Shown one piece after another: positions 1 to 12,935 of a stretch of 64,000 nucleotides of DNA (its first letter is position 1; each line of letters begins with the position of its first letter). A program made the position numbers and the translations under genes. The stretch comes from Linyphia triangularis. Lineage: Eukaryota > Arthropoda > Arachnida > Araneae > Linyphiidae. The notes under the pieces were generated by a model. The model made no database searches and was not told the origin of the DNA. It saw only the letters and a program-made list of their open reading frames with translations. The stretch lies in contig OZ021723.1 in the NCBI GenBank assembly GCA_963978545.1, forward strand, positions 48,562,569-48,626,568, read 5' to 3'.

Positions 1-3000
1 TATTTTTCTCTTGCAATTCAGAAGGACAACTTCAGCAGTTCGGATATTAAAAACTGTAATCTCGCCATTATACAGCTTATCGTGAAGTTAGGTGAGACTC
101 TACAAATTTGGAAAACTTGACAGAATTTCATCTGTATGGTTCCATGTTCCCGTTCGCCACAAATTTTAAATATTTTTGCACAAACAGATTTTTCAGGACT
201 TTTAGTCTGAACAAAGTTACTACCTGATACCTAGTTACTACCTCACCTTTGTAAAATTGTGCTTCTAAAAACCTCTCATTATATTGTTTTTCAGCGTGAA
301 ATACCGAGGAATTTGATTATACTGTATTAAACTTTTATTTTTGGCCGCTATTTTGTTCATTATTTTTGGTTTTTAAAACTAAAATGATAATCTTTTTCAG
401 CATAAAATTTTCCTTAATTTAATACCACACATGACTTCTTATGATTTTTTTAAAAAATTCCAAGGTGGTGGCCAAAAAACTTATTTTGCACACTCATATT
501 TTTCTAAATTTTTAATATGCCAAAATTATATTTTCAACGAGCTAAAAAATTCAATCCCTGCTTCGGTGGGAATTAGTTCCACCCAAAAACCTATATCTCC
601 TTTACTAATATATCCTTGGTATAGAAAAGAGATATTTTCAGAAGATATTCATAGACTGGTTGCCAGCATTAATAAATATGTATGTATTAAAAGATATTAT
701 TTGCACTAGATTATTAAAAAAATACTCTATGTAATTTGTGTGAAATTACTTTTTCAAACTCCGTAAATTATTTGATTCCTGTTAACGCATTAGGGAAAAG
801 CATTTTGCCATGTTTGAAAAAAAATATTATTTTCGCATGTAGTTGAATAAATAACTATTTTAAATTCTAGTTTTACAGACTTTCGTTCATTGGATATTTT
901 ATTTGCATTTACATATGGTGGCAAAATAAACAACTTTGTGTTCCGGCCATTGTTACAACTTCTTGTAATCGGAATGTGTTTGCTAGTGTATTGGTTAACT
1001 GACACTGATTTAAAAATATTATTGTTCAATCTATTAAAATACTTAGTTAAGTATTTAGAGTTTTTTTTCTTAAATTTATTTACTTGAAAACTAATTTTTT
1101 TAGGGAAAAACTTAAGTTTAATTCCATAGATGCCTTAATATACTCAAGTTTAGAATAATTCGTAAAAAATTCAAAAGACAGTATTAAAGCGGGTGCAATG
1201 ATTTCAAATTACTTGTGAAGAATCGTAAGACGCGAACAATAGAAAGTGCACAAAAATTAAAGAAATTTATGCAAAAATACACGATTGCAATTGGGCACTA
1301 ACTCAATGCCAGATAAGGAGTATACCGAATGTTTTGCCTTGTAAAAATCACGTGACCTTCCACTGACGCTGAGTGCGCTTTTCTTATTTGTGACTAATTA
1401 AAATACACCTTAAAAATAAATAATATTTATATAACAAAATCTTCAGACTATCATAAATGCAAATGTAATTATTTAATCCTATTAAAAGCAGTTGCTTAAG
1501 ACGTTTTAATGGATAAATATATTTATTGATATATAGCTTAGTTTGTAAACGACACTAAACAATACTCCCTCGAATATTTGACGTTCATTAAAAATATAAC
1601 TTCAAATTTTTGAATTAAAAAAAACAATAAAAACTGTCATGGTCGTGATGATATCGTACTATTCAAAGGTCATCTAACATTATACATGCAGATTGGAATG
1701 CAAATGTAAATATATTTATATATCTACAAAAAGAAAACTATGCAAGTATATCAGTGTTTACCACTACGCGGCCCTAATCTGACCCGCTACACATTTTAGT
1801 GCGTCCGTAGGCTGCTAAGGCGAAAGGGAGAATGGGGGAATCACGCAATGTGGAACATTTTATTATACATATTTTTAATATTCTCCGTTTCTTCCAAATA
1901 GCACGTGTTTACTATCGATAAATCAGCTTTATAGTGTTACAAAACAAGATGATCGGTGTATATATCGCAATTTATTTGTAAATTTTCTCAAAAATATCAT
2001 TTAAATTCTAAAGAATATTTTTAAAAATACCTATTCATTAATATAAAATTATTGACTGCATCTCGTCTTATTGCATTGTTTGTTACCTTGAAAAGTTTTT
2101 AGATCATGATATTTTTTACATAATTTTTTTTAAATTAAAACAATTTTAGAGTATTTTTTAATGAATTGCTTATTCTGTTGAGATATATGGTTTTTCAAAT
2201 ATAGTTAAATTTAAAATTTTTCCTACGATTCTTTTAATTTAGAAAGAGCACTTAGACTTTCTATTTTAATTGAAGGAAATTTTGTAAAGAAGTAACAGAC
2301 ATCGACAAACATATTATTAGAAATACACAATTATAATTACCTCAAAATCGAACTTTCATTTATAGAAAACGTTAGATATAATTTACCAATCTAACTTTTC
2401 AATGTGCTAAAATTCTCAATAAATGAAATATTTTATCTGAATATTAAATTTACTTAAATTTAATATTCTAATTAAATATTAATAATTAATAATTTAATAT
2501 TTGTATTAAAAAAAAATACTACTCTCCAAAAAGGTGCGATCCGGATGAAAGTTCTGCAAACATGTTGCAGCCTTATAACAAAATTTAATGACGAACGCTG
2601 ATGTACTGCCTAACTCGAACACTTTCACACACAGTAAAATTGTGGCATTTTAATAATCAGTTTAGATTATACGCAGTGAAACATTCAAGCAAGGAACTAG
2701 ATGAAGAAAAAAAAAACATGGGGAGAGAAAAGTTGAAACTAATATGTAGGTTCGTTTCATAAAGGCTCCTTTACCAATCAAAGAATCCTTAACAAATTTG
2801 ACCTACATATAATTTTGAAACACTAAATTTCGATTAGTGGTATTATTTTTAGTGGTATTGAAGAAGTGGATGGACCTTATGTGTTATGAGTAGCATCGAA
2901 TGGTGACACTTGTGATGTATTTTTGAGTAATCATTATTCATTTGGTAAAATGAATTTGAATTTTCACATTCCATTAGCCAATTACAATATGCCGACCATT

Positions 3001-3650
3001 GACTATACCGACCATTTGACTTCTTGGGCGCTAAATGCTTGCATCTTTTAAAAGTGAGCCAAGTTGACAATAAATATTACGTCATGATATTTCTATTATT
3101 ACCAGATATACCTTAATATTCCTCGAATATTTCAAATGATTTTTAATAAGATATTAAACATTAATCGTGGAATTTTTTTAATTTTTACACAGGTGTCATA
3201 TTTTATTTACATTCCTGAAAATGGTTTAAAAACTAAACCTCAAAATTTTCTGAATTTTTCCGATAATATTGCTATAACCGTATTCGAAAGTACAAATTTC
3301 TTGAAGATACTTGGTATGACGAGTGGTTCCAGATTTTGTTTAAATATGTTTATTACGTGGCGTGTTATGTTTATTACGTGGATGAAATTGCTTCTAGTAT
3401 AACAGAAAAGATAGATAGATATTATACAAATGAAAAATTTTATGCCAAAGACTAGACATTTTTTTCAGTAGTACTTTTTGGTAGGAAATCATTCAAGTAG
3501 GTGATTATAAATTTGTCTGAGAAAATGTATGCTTCAGACACTAGAAATACAAAAAATTAATGGATATTCAAGCTTTTCTGACGACCTAATTTGGAAAATT
3601 ATATGAAAAGGTTCAAATCTGAAATATTGTTAGGAGGTGGGCGTCAATTT
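1..3650. other. AT-rich intergenic sequence, no gene seen
   Basis: No open frame here resembles a known protein, and no tRNA, rRNA or clear transposon end is visible. The stretch is strongly AT-rich with many short homopolymers. A slightly more GC-rich patch near 1765-1845 has no interpretable content. It is best read as intergenic or decayed repeat sequence. Confidence 0.6.
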
Positions 3651-3980
3651 GGATATTCATAATCCCCAAATACAAACACAAGTCTACTTTTAATATTATA
3701 TTTACTTCAGTACAATTTACAAAAACAAATACAAGTTTTAAGACCAACAACAGGCTCAAGGCCCAACAGGGATGGTCGAGTAAAAAATATATATATACCC
3801 GTATATTTAAATAGAATTTGCATAACTCAAAATACAGAAATTGATGAATTATATAATAGAAGATACAGAATTCGTTGAATACAATATAGAAACACCAAAA
3901 TCACATATTGCATAATATACTAAGATAATAAATTTTCCAAAATTACCATAATTACAATACGTATAATTTATAATTAAAAA

Positions 3981-4082
3981 AGTTACAGGATCATACATAA
4001 AATATACAATAGTTACAGGATTATACATACAATAGTTACAGGATTATACATACAATATACAATAGTTACAGGATCATACATA
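3981..4082. repeat. Short tandem repeat, about four copies
   Basis: The word agttacaggat(c/t)atacata occurs at 3981, 4011, 4034 and 4064 with unequal spacers of the form aatatacaat. It lies on the 3' side of the minus-strand LINE relic at 4320-4500. It may therefore be a repeat in that element's 3' untranslated tail. Confidence 0.75.
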
Positions 4083-4319
4083 ATTATTCAGTACATAAAG
4101 TTGACACAGAGTTTTACATAATCATGTTGGAAAAATACATAATGAAAAGCTGAAAAAATTTATAGAATCCAAAAATACGCAAATATATATATCCTTTTTA
4201 TCATTAAGTAACCAAATAGTACACTAAAAATGCCAAACTAAATACATAAAAATTTTGCAGCACAAAATATAACTTACTTTTATCTAGCCAGTGTAATTCA
4301 ATCATTGCCAATTGATGTA

Positions 4320-4500
4320 CCCCCAGTGTATATCTAACCGTTTCTTAAAACTCTAAGCTCACGGAATTTACAACATTTGCTGGCAAATCATTCCAATCAT
4401 CTTTGATTATCCTATTGTAAAAATAGTGTTTTCACCCATCCCTATTAAATTGAGATTTGAAAAATTTTCACTCATTTCTCATATCCTATCGTCGGTGATA
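4320..4500 (-). pseudogene. 3' end of a non-LTR retrotransposon reverse-transcriptase ORF (relic)
   Basis: The minus strand reads NRIIKDDWNDLPANVV, then NSVSLE, then, after a frame change, SFKKRLDIHWG. The pattern of a W-N-x-L-P core followed by V-V and S-F-K-x-R-L-D is the usual C-terminus of CR1/Jockey-like LINE reverse transcriptases in invertebrates. The frame break near 4345 and an upstream stop show it is dead. No catalytic RT core is visible, so this is a typical 5'-truncated copy. The exact clade cannot be told. Confidence 0.6.
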
Positions 4501-4537
4501 ATATTCTAAACCCTAACTTTCCCTGTAAAATAATAAC

Positions 4538-4610
4538 ACCTAACGTGGGGCTCGAACCCACGACCCCGAGACTAAAGAGTCTCGTGCTCTGCCGACTGAG
4601 CTAGCCAGGC
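4538..4610 (-). tRNA. tRNA-Lys(CTT)-like gene with an 8-nt anticodon loop
   Basis: The minus strand begins GCCTGGCTAGCTCAGTCGG (canonical A box) and contains GGGTTCGAGCC (B box). The acceptor stem pairs at all seven positions with three G-U wobbles. The D stem GCTC/GAGC and T stem GTGGG/CCCAC are perfect, and the variable loop is 5 nt. The anticodon arm reads CGAGA-CTCTTTAG-TCTCG, which gives an 8-nt loop instead of 7 (or a 6-bp stem with a 6-nt loop). The body is therefore one base longer than a normal lysine tRNA. A TTTT tract lies about 8 nt past the 3' end on the transcribed strand, suitable for Pol III termination. It could be a pseudogene, the head of a SINE, or an expressed variant tRNA. 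Confidence 0.7.
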
Positions 4611-4667
4611 TTAATTACGAATGTTCTTTCCAACTACAGTCTACTTGCTGCTCACTACTATATACTG

Positions 4668-7232
4668 CAATGGCGGTATGGCGTGGGGCGCGCGCCCCCC
4701 CCCCCTTCCCTCAGGTGGAGTCTTTTTTTTACAATTTACAGAAATAAATAATAATAATAAAAATATATACATATAATTTTTTCCCCAAGTTTTTTTCAAT
4801 AAGTTCACGCAACAATTATATTTTAACCTTCATCCAATTTCCGAAAAAAGCAACAAAAAAAAAAGCTTATTTTTGTACAAAGGTTCTATTTATAGCCATC
4901 TCTTTTCCCATTCAAACGGATGTTGGAAGACTGTACAAGTATTCAAACCTCCACCCTCTTGACCTTGAAGATATCTTGGACCTTTGATACCCGATCCTTT
5001 TTCTGTCGAGTGGGAGGAAGAGATTTTGACTCACATGCGTAATGTCCAACACCAACCAGGGGTAAAAAAATTATGAGAGGTTGACTATTTGGGTTACCCC
5101 CGGAAATGGCCACCCCCATTCAACTGGACATGGTAATAGGCTAAACTTAAAACTTTTGAAAGAAAGGAAGAGGAAGGTTATTTATTAACTGCATAAGAAC
5201 TCGTCCAGCTCTAATTTCTGCTTCGGCTTGTAAATAAGCGTCATATTTGAATTTCGATTAATAATCCTCTCTTGCACCACACTGGAAATGTATGCAAATT
5301 GTTTTTTTTTACATAAAATAGACTTATAAACAATTTTGTAAGAAGTATTATCTGTGTAAAGTAGCACTACAGTAGCAGAATTAATTATTTAAAAAAATAT
5401 CGCTTTCAAACATTGTACGAAATTAAACGAGTGAATTAACAAAATAAATGTGTATGGACTTTTACGATAATTTGAAGAGTTTTGTACAAATATTCACCTG
5501 GACATGCTTTCAAATTTTTTTTTTTTTTTTTTTTTTTTGCAGAAATAATACATGAAATATTGCACTTTATAAGTAATTATAACGCTTACGGCATAATATA
5601 TATACATACTTTTAGAGAAGGCTAAGGTTATTCTAAGCCTATTCTTCCAAAACATATTTTTTACGAAACTCCTGATTCTTGTTCAAAAGTTTCGTGAAAG
5701 AAGTAAAATGATATTGCAACTCAAAAGGAAGTTCTTAAAATTTTTTAAATACAATGATCCTCCTACAATCTCTCTCTTCCAGTTATAATTGAAGAATTGG
5801 AACAAAATATTTCAGTACGCGATGTTTTTTAATTTTTCACGGATTGATATAATTTACCTATTTTGTTTTCATTATTTAAAAAAAAAATGCCCAGTTTGGT
5901 GATTATTCTAAGAAAACGCCACTAAAACGGTGAAAATTGTTTTTTGTGAAAACCATTTTTTTGGTAATCGCTGAAAAACGTAATTTTTTTCAATATCAGT
6001 TACTTAATGCACATGTGCGATTTTGACGAAAACCGTAATGCCAGGTCCCATGGCCATCAATAACCTGTGCATAAAAATTGAACATCGTAAATCAATCCGT
6101 TTTGGAAGTTATTCTGATAACTAACAGGCACAAACATTTTTTTGAACTCATCACGTTCCAAAACGTGTAGAAATGCAATAAAATCGATTTTTTTTTGTCC
6201 GAATTCAATATTTTTATACCATACGGGTAATTGAAAGTAAAAAAAAAAATATGGATGAATAAAATCGCACAAAATATATATATTAGTGCTGGTAAAATAG
6301 TACCTAAGACCATAAGAAAAACAAAAAAATTCGTTCGTTGATCAGACTTGGCAAAAATGTTCTATATTGTCATGAAAATGAATATTCAAATGAGTCCATA
6401 AAAATATCTATCTTGCAGACCAAACGGTATAGTGGTTAGCGTGCTAGCTTCTAGACCACGAGGTTGCGGGTTCGAGTCCCGTGTTAGGCGTGGGTGTTTG
6501 TAAATGTATGTTGGCTTGTCTAATGACGAATGTTTCGGCGCATTATAGCCCTCGTGTTGCTGACGGCGCCAGATAATCTGAAAACAACCAACCAACCAAT
6601 AAAAATATCTAGCAAAGAAGATTTTTTTGGGGGTTGATCAGGGGGTTTTGTGGCTGAAAAATTAATTTTGGAGCAATCTAGGCATGTGACACATGTTTTT
6701 AGAGTACTTTTTTTATGCTGAATCGAATGAAAAAAAGCTAAACGATATAACTAATCTAAAAAAAGTTACAGTTCTTTTTATAAACGAAAACACATGTGAA
6801 ATCCAAGGAAAGGTAAAATACGACATTAAAAAATAAAAAATTGGTTCGTTCATGAAACTTTGCAAAAACGTTTTATTTGTCATGAGTATAAAGAAACAAA
6901 GGAGTTCATCAAAATATCTAGCATAGAAGGCTGTTTTTTGAGGAGCGGGAGGGGGGAGTTTTTTTTGTTTTTTTTTAAACTAAAAAGTAATTTTGGTATA
7001 ACCTGGGCATTTCACCTTACGCTAAGATAGCGTGTCAGAAATGTGACGAAAAAGGGAGGGTGTGTTCAATTTAATGGATACGGATTATCTCTAAATATAT
7101 TTCTACAACACTGCATAGATTTTTTTTTTTTTTTTTTTTTTTTTTAACTTTTTTTAAATATTCGATTTTATCCTGGCTAAGGCACAGGTGTTGCGCCCCC
7201 CCCCCCTCAGGAAAATCCTAGATCCGCCACTG
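4668..7232. mobile_element. hAT-type DNA transposon, non-autonomous, copy 1
   Basis: The ends begin CAATGGCGG and finish CCGCCACTG, an imperfect terminal inverted repeat. They are flanked by a perfect 8-bp TSD, atatactg, at 4660-4667 and 7233-7240, the duplication length of hAT elements. Both ends are followed inward by C/G homopolymers, as in copy 2 at 9021-10894. The interior shares long blocks with copy 2 but no transposase ORF is visible. Around 6290-6960 two diverged copies of the same roughly 500-bp block lie in tandem. A tRNA-headed SINE sits inside at 6411-6598. Confidence 0.85.
6411..6598 (+). mobile_element. tRNA-derived SINE, copy 1
   Basis: The head has Pol III promoter boxes (TATAGTGGTTAGCG as A box, GGTTCGAGTCC as B box). 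A body of about 100 bp containing TTTCGGCGCATTATAGCC follows, ending in (AACC)n. A perfect 13-bp TSD, ataaaaatatcta, flanks it at 6398-6410 and 6599-6611. It is nested inside the hAT element. Copies of the same family lie at 18860 and 29780. The first few bases differ from those copies, so the 5' end is uncertain by some bases. Confidence 0.9.
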
Positions 7233-7240
7233 ATATACTG

Positions 7241-9012
7241 GTGGGTTTAAAGTCATTTTCCTTCTTTGATCCACTCTGCTATACTAGAAGACAACGACCC
7301 TGATCTCTCTGAATACCCTACAACGATGAATGAAACGGTTTTATTACGCTCTGATTGGCTGTTCGGAACGATGTGTTGTCGATTCGTTAAAACTCTTGTA
7401 GTATCCGTGGTTAGAAAAATAATATATTAATTAAAATTTAAACTTAAAAGCACTTTTTTTTTATCAACTTATACTTAAGTTTAATATAAAACTATGTGCT
7501 CAGGTAAACAATATTACCGTATGAAAATTGGGGTTTGCTTGGAACTATATCTTTTCGGGGGAAAGATCCATCCTGCAGCTTATTCAGTGAGCTCAGCTAA
7601 AGAACTAAGACTGGAGTGCGGACTCCCCGAGTCGACCGCATTCCAAAGTATGTGCGTGCAAATAGGCAATTTTCAATATTTATGAAATTTCAGGTTCAAA
7701 TGTTTATATTTAGTACTTTTAATTTAAATGAATATTTTTTAATAAGAAATGTAGCGTTCTAAATTAATAGTAAAGTTACTGATATGTTTTCCTAAGTACC
7801 TATTTAAGTAATGTTATTAAGTATGTTATGTATGAAAGCGTCTTGAAATAATGTGACAGTACAAATAAGAAAAAAATATTATTGTATTACTACTGTAGTA
7901 TTTATGCTGTAAGACATTAAACGTTATCCTCCTGGTTATAAAAAATATTTTAAACCATAAACGGATGGCAATTACAATTCATCAATTATAGTGTTTTTAT
8001 AATTCTTTTAGTTAGAGAAGTTTGGAAATAGCTACTTTGGAAAACATGCTTTTGAAATTGTATATATTTAATTCTCACAATAATTAAATAAAACTAAAAT
8101 GTCCAGAACTTTACACAAGCATTTCTTCAAAATACTGATTATCCCTAAAATATGTCACATCTGAAATATTTACATTTCATGTGGTCTAATTGACAAGCAA
8201 CTATACCAGAGAGAATTCGTCAACTTCTGCCTTTTAGTATTTCCTTTAAACTATTTTTATGTATTTCCTTTAAAGTTACATTTTTACCATAATGTTTTAA
8301 ACGCAATTTAAGATACCGATCTGTAATTTGTTTCATCATCTGGGACTCGTGAAGGTCCTCAAAACACACTTCGTCTTCCAATTCGATGATAAAATTTTAT
8401 TTCTTCAGTTAATAGAAATTCATTTATTATAATTCTTAATTTAAAATTGATATTTATAGTAGTTTGGCAGTTTTCCATCAACATCATGAGCTTGGCTCGT
8501 AGAATCATACTTTTATACACTAACTACACAACTATGTGGTAGCTCAATTGCATATACAAGTGAAATTTAAAATCGTTGAACATAAAAGCTAATCACATGT
8601 AAAGCTTAAGCACATGGTATTTTGGCGATTGAGTTTCGGTTCCATTATTACAGCATATTTGTTTGCGAAACAGATTTTTAGTGAAAGTATTCATATTTAA
8701 AAAGCAGAATACGGTTTCCTAATTATATCTCTAACATTCGATTTACAAAAAAAAAAGTAGTAAACGAATGCATAAAAGAAGCATTTATGTATTTAACCAG
8801 TCATTAAGGGTCATCAGGGTACGTTGTCTTCTAGTATGTATATACCAGCTGTCCGTGGGAGACAAGTGCCAAAAGGTGTTACTATCTACCATTGACACTC
8901 TCCTCGCCATGGATAATGAGATTCATCAGATTGCTCCATTTACCAATCACTATTCTTGTTTTCTGTTTAAGTTAAAATAGAATTATATAACTCGTATATA
9001 TGACCTCTTATC
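7241..9012. other. Intergenic, no gene seen
   Basis: The only longer open frame (7494-7685) resembles nothing I recognise and has unconvincing composition. The sequence is AT-rich without clear repeat ends. The insertion sites of the two hAT copies bound it on both sides. Confidence 0.6.
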
Positions 9013-9891
9013 TTGTTATCCAATGGCGGATCCAGTCAGGGGGCGCCTCGCCCCTCCCCCTCCCCCTCAGATGGAGTCTATTTTATTATTATTATTTTTT
9101 TTTTGCAATTTACCCCCCCCTCTTTTTCCCCCCATTAAGTTCACGCAACAATTATATTTTAACCTTCATCTAATTTCCGAAAAAAGCACACACAAAAAAG
9201 CTTATTTTTGTATCAAGGTTTTTTTTTATAGCCTTCTCCCTTCCCATTCAAACGCATGTTGTAAGACTCGTTGAGGAAATAAATCAAATCTCCACTCTCT
9301 TGACCTTGAAGATATCTTGGACACCTGATACCCGATCCCTTTTCTGTCGAGTGGGAGGAAGAGATTTTGACTCACATGCGTATGTCCAATGTTAACCAGG
9401 AGGAAAAAAGAATAATGAGAGGTTGCCTATTTGGGTTACCCCCGGAAATTGAGTCAGGGGGTTTTGTAGCTGAAAAAGTAATTTTGGAGCAATCTAGGCA
9501 TGTGACACATGTTTTTAGAGTACTTTTTTTATACTGAATCGGATGAAAAAAAGCAAGACGATATAACTAATAAAAAAAAAGTAACAGTTCTATTTGTAAA
9601 CGTAAACACACGTAAAAACCAAGGAAAGGTGAAATACAACCTAAAAAATAAAAATTGGTCCGTTCATGAAACATGGCAAAAACATTTTATTTGTCATGAG
9701 TATAAAGAAACAAAGGAGTCCCTAAAAATATCTAGTATAGAAGGGTGTTTTTTGAGGAGGGGGACGTTTTTTTTTTTTTTTTTTTAAACTGAAAAGTAAT
9801 TTTGGTATAACCCGGGCATTTCACCTTACGCTAAGATAGCAAGTCAGAAATGTGACGAAAGATGGTGGGTTGTCAATCAATGGATACATAT

Positions 9892-10751
9892 TGTTGCGTT
9901 GTACGGGTTCGAAAGATTTGACGCCAAAGCAGATCAAAACTTGCAGAAATTTATTCCAAAATAACTCTTCACAGTTCTCTTACAGCTCCAGAACTTCTCG
10001 TTCTAGTAGACACAATACAGCTCTTTTCACCTCAATAGAGCACAAAACAGCAGTTAAAAACTTGACAAACAACTGCTAAATCGTCGCAAAAGACAATGCA
10101 ATACAGTTCGCTCAGTATCTCCAGTCAACTAATTCAGTGACTCAAAATCCGCGAACTAACTCAAGTCAGGAATACAGCTCTCACAATGAACGTTGAGAGA
10201 CAACTCACTCAGTGATTCAAAATCAACTAACTTCAGTCAACTATCGGACTCAGCTAACAACTAGCTCCGTGACTCAAAATCAGTCAACAACTAACTAACC
10301 CCACTCACGGCCGGGTTTATATAGGGGAGGCTGCGAATCTTCGTGAATATTCTAGAGATGAATGTCTGGAGAACCTTCCGGATAGTAGTCGAAAATACCT
10401 ATACATGTACATACATGGGATACATGTACCGAAAATGTCGCCAAATGGTCGCCAAGTTTGGCGACATTTGGCGATTTCTGGCCAAATTTGGCGACAAAAA
10501 TTAGTCGCCAAAACCATCGCCAACTTGGCTCTATCTCGCCAATTTGGCGAGATTCCCATTACCATAATGTTAAATGCCCTGCCCCTTGAAACTCGCTTCC
10601 CAGAGTTACCTCTGTAAAACTCGTTATCAAGTGATGGGAGGCTCATTGCTGGGAAACAAACCATTGCATTGTCTTATGCGAAATGTACAGAAATTTATCT
10701 ATTTACAAAATTACACTACGAAATATTTACAAATATACAAAATTCGTAACA
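9892..10751 (+). mobile_element. Solo LTR of an LTR retrotransposon
   Basis: The segment starts TGTTGCG and ends CGTAACA, an inverted terminal motif of the TG...CA type. It is flanked by the 4-bp duplication atat (9888-9891, 10752-10755). The related hAT copy 1 lacks it at the equivalent point, so it provides an empty site. A TATA box, tttatatag, near 10316 sets the orientation and would start transcription about 30 bp downstream. No primer-binding site or coding region follows, as expected after LTR-LTR recombination. The superfamily is probably Gypsy, but this is not proven. Confidence 0.75.
10436..10556. repeat. GTCGCCAA / TTGGCGAC inverted-motif cluster in the LTR
   Basis: Within about 120 bp the motif gtcgccaa and its complement ttggcgac recur many times in both orientations, some as adjacent palindromic pairs (for example gtcgccaagtttggcgac). 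The cluster lies just downstream of the LTR's TATA box, in its likely 5' untranslated transcript. It would form strong hairpins, or could be a cluster of protein-binding sites. Confidence 0.8.
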
Positions 10752-11156
10752 ATATTATCTTGAAGTACATTTCTAGAACACTGCATAGTTTTTTTTTACC
10801 TTTTTTAAATATTCCATTTCATCCTGGCCAAGGCACAGGCATTGCGCCCCCCCCTCCCCCTTCCCTCTCAGGAAAATCCTAGATCAGGCCACTGTTGTTA
10901 CCTGTAATGAATGCATATTAAACCCTTGAAATCGATAAGACCATTGAAACCTTGATAAATTTAAACTTCTGAATCAAATCTCTTTTATGTTTTCTTTCCT
11001 TCATTGGGTTTGTGTACATATTTAGGTTCCTCAATCTAGTACCAGATTGTAAATTCGAGTTTATATGTATCAGTTTTATTGTCCTAAGCAAAAAACTTCC
11101 CCACAAATCAATATCCTTTTTATTTTTTTAAAGAAGTGACAAGAATTGCACTGCAC

Positions 11157-11606
11157 TAGGGTAGCAACTAGGGGAGAGAAAGCGGGGCATGGAAGGTTAT
11201 TTTATAGTAAAGCAATTGTTCATAGTAATTTGAGCATTATTTTCACTGAGCACAAGATAGCATCAGCTTTGATGATGTCATCAAAAGCTTTGATGCAATA
11301 AAAAAGCCCGCAATTTTAGTTTGAATCTTTGATTTTTAGGATTAGACTAACGATTATACTTATTTATATACAGTATGTGCTTACGCTATTATTATTATCT
11401 GTTATGTAATTGGTAATAAATAATATATGTTTTTATTTAGCCAATTGTCTCCTAAATTTGCAAACTATTGCATTCATAAAGTTGAACAAGAACTAATTTT
11501 AAATAAAATAAAACAGATAGGACATTTTGGAGTAGATCAATACATGCAAGGGGGGCGCCAAATTCTTAATCTGCACCTGGCGCAAAAAATTCTAGTTGCG
11601 GCCCTG
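11157..11606. mobile_element. Small hAT-like element (MITE)
   Basis: The right end reads GCAACTAGAATTTTTTGCGCC on the minus strand, preceded by CAGGGCC. The left end, TAGGGTAGCAACTAGG, matches it imperfectly. The flanks are cactgcac (11149-11156) and tactgcat (11607-11614), an 8-bp duplication with six matches. The element is 450 bp, with no coding capacity. Confidence 0.55.
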
Positions 11607-11614
11607 TACTGCAT

Positions 11615-12287
11615 ACCTGAGATGTGGCCTAACCAGTTCTCTATAAGATATTAAGATATCAAAATAATTTATCTAGATTTATGATAAATAATCTTCATAA
11701 AAGATCTTAATATCCTATTAGATTTTTTTTGCTAGCTACACTATAAGTCAACCTAAAAGTTCATTAATCGACACTAGGTCATTAATAGCCTGGCAATTAT
11801 TTAAGCGTTACCACTCGGCGTAATTGAAAAATGAACACCATTTTCTCTCTACTTGAAGCATAAAATTTTCTCTCTGGCTTGAAGGAAAGCATCAATCTAT
11901 TAAAAAGTTTTCAGCTAACAGGTAAAATATAAAAGTACAAATCCCGTTTCAGACCGAGTCACTTCGCTATCTCCATTTTAAATCATACATAAGAGTGCCT
12001 TATAACATCAATGTTGCAACGTTAAACTATATCAATAGCAGACATTGAGTTTATGTCAAAAGCTTTTACATTATTGAAATTGTTCCTGGACTGTTTCAAA
12101 AACGTGCCCATTGCGAAACTTTTCTTTTTAAAAGCTGAAGCAAGGCTGAGCACTTTTATTGCTAGGTAGAGTAATAATTCTTTTAGATATATAAGACAGT
12201 TTTACTTCTGCTATATAAAAAAAAGTACTTGCAAATAAGTGATTATGTGATTGGTAAAAATATTTTGTACAATATAAATTACGTGAA

Positions 12288-12318
<31 letters not shown>

Positions 12319-12935
12319 CCCATTTGAATAAAAATTAAAGGCATATGTAATGTTAAACGTTATTAGCATCTGCGTAATTATTTTTTCTTATATGAATTAT
12401 CCATACTAGAAATTTCATAGGAAAACGGCAATATCAAGTTAGCTCGGTTTCCTCCTTCTATAATACACAACCTCAAATAAGCCGTTAACCCGCTGGCTAT
12501 TAGCTTTAATTAAGATTTGTTATTTGTAGATAAGTTGTCTAATAATGCCCAATGTGTGTGGGGGAAAAAAGAGACTCTTGGTGTAAAAATAAGTTAAGAG
12601 GTAATAACGCTTAATTTTTCCAAGAAGTCTATTTCAAGTAGAATCCAACAGGTTGAACGCCTCTACCATCGAGACACATTATACGGTAGAGAGAGAGACT
12701 GCACCAAACCTAAAAGAAGTACCACAACTGTAAAAATACAGAGGACATCTCGTCTGTGCTAATTTGAACTAGAAGGAAAACGTGTCGAATATGTAGGGAA
12801 CAAAATATTATAAAAACGTAATTACAAAATATTAAATCTTCGTAATTAATACTTTGAAATCGCACTGGAAGAAATTTGCAAGTTTATATATCAACAAGGT
12901 GCAGAATTTAAAAATTATTAACTTTAAGTCTAATA
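11615..12935. other. Intergenic, no gene seen
   Basis: AT-rich sequence with a poly-T run near 12290-12318. No coding or RNA gene signal was recognised. Confidence 0.6.

Larger units (their letters stand above)
9021..10894. mobile_element. hAT-type DNA transposon, non-autonomous, copy 2 (with nested LTR)
   Basis: The left end is CAATGGCGGATCC and the right end GGCCACTG. The 8-bp TSD ttgttatc / ttgttacc has one mismatch (9013-9020, 10895-10902). Block order matches copy 1, but about 1.5 kb corresponding to 5107-6636 is missing. A solo LTR of 860 bp is inserted at 9892. Without it the element is about 1.0 kb. No transposase ORF is present. Confidence 0.82.
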
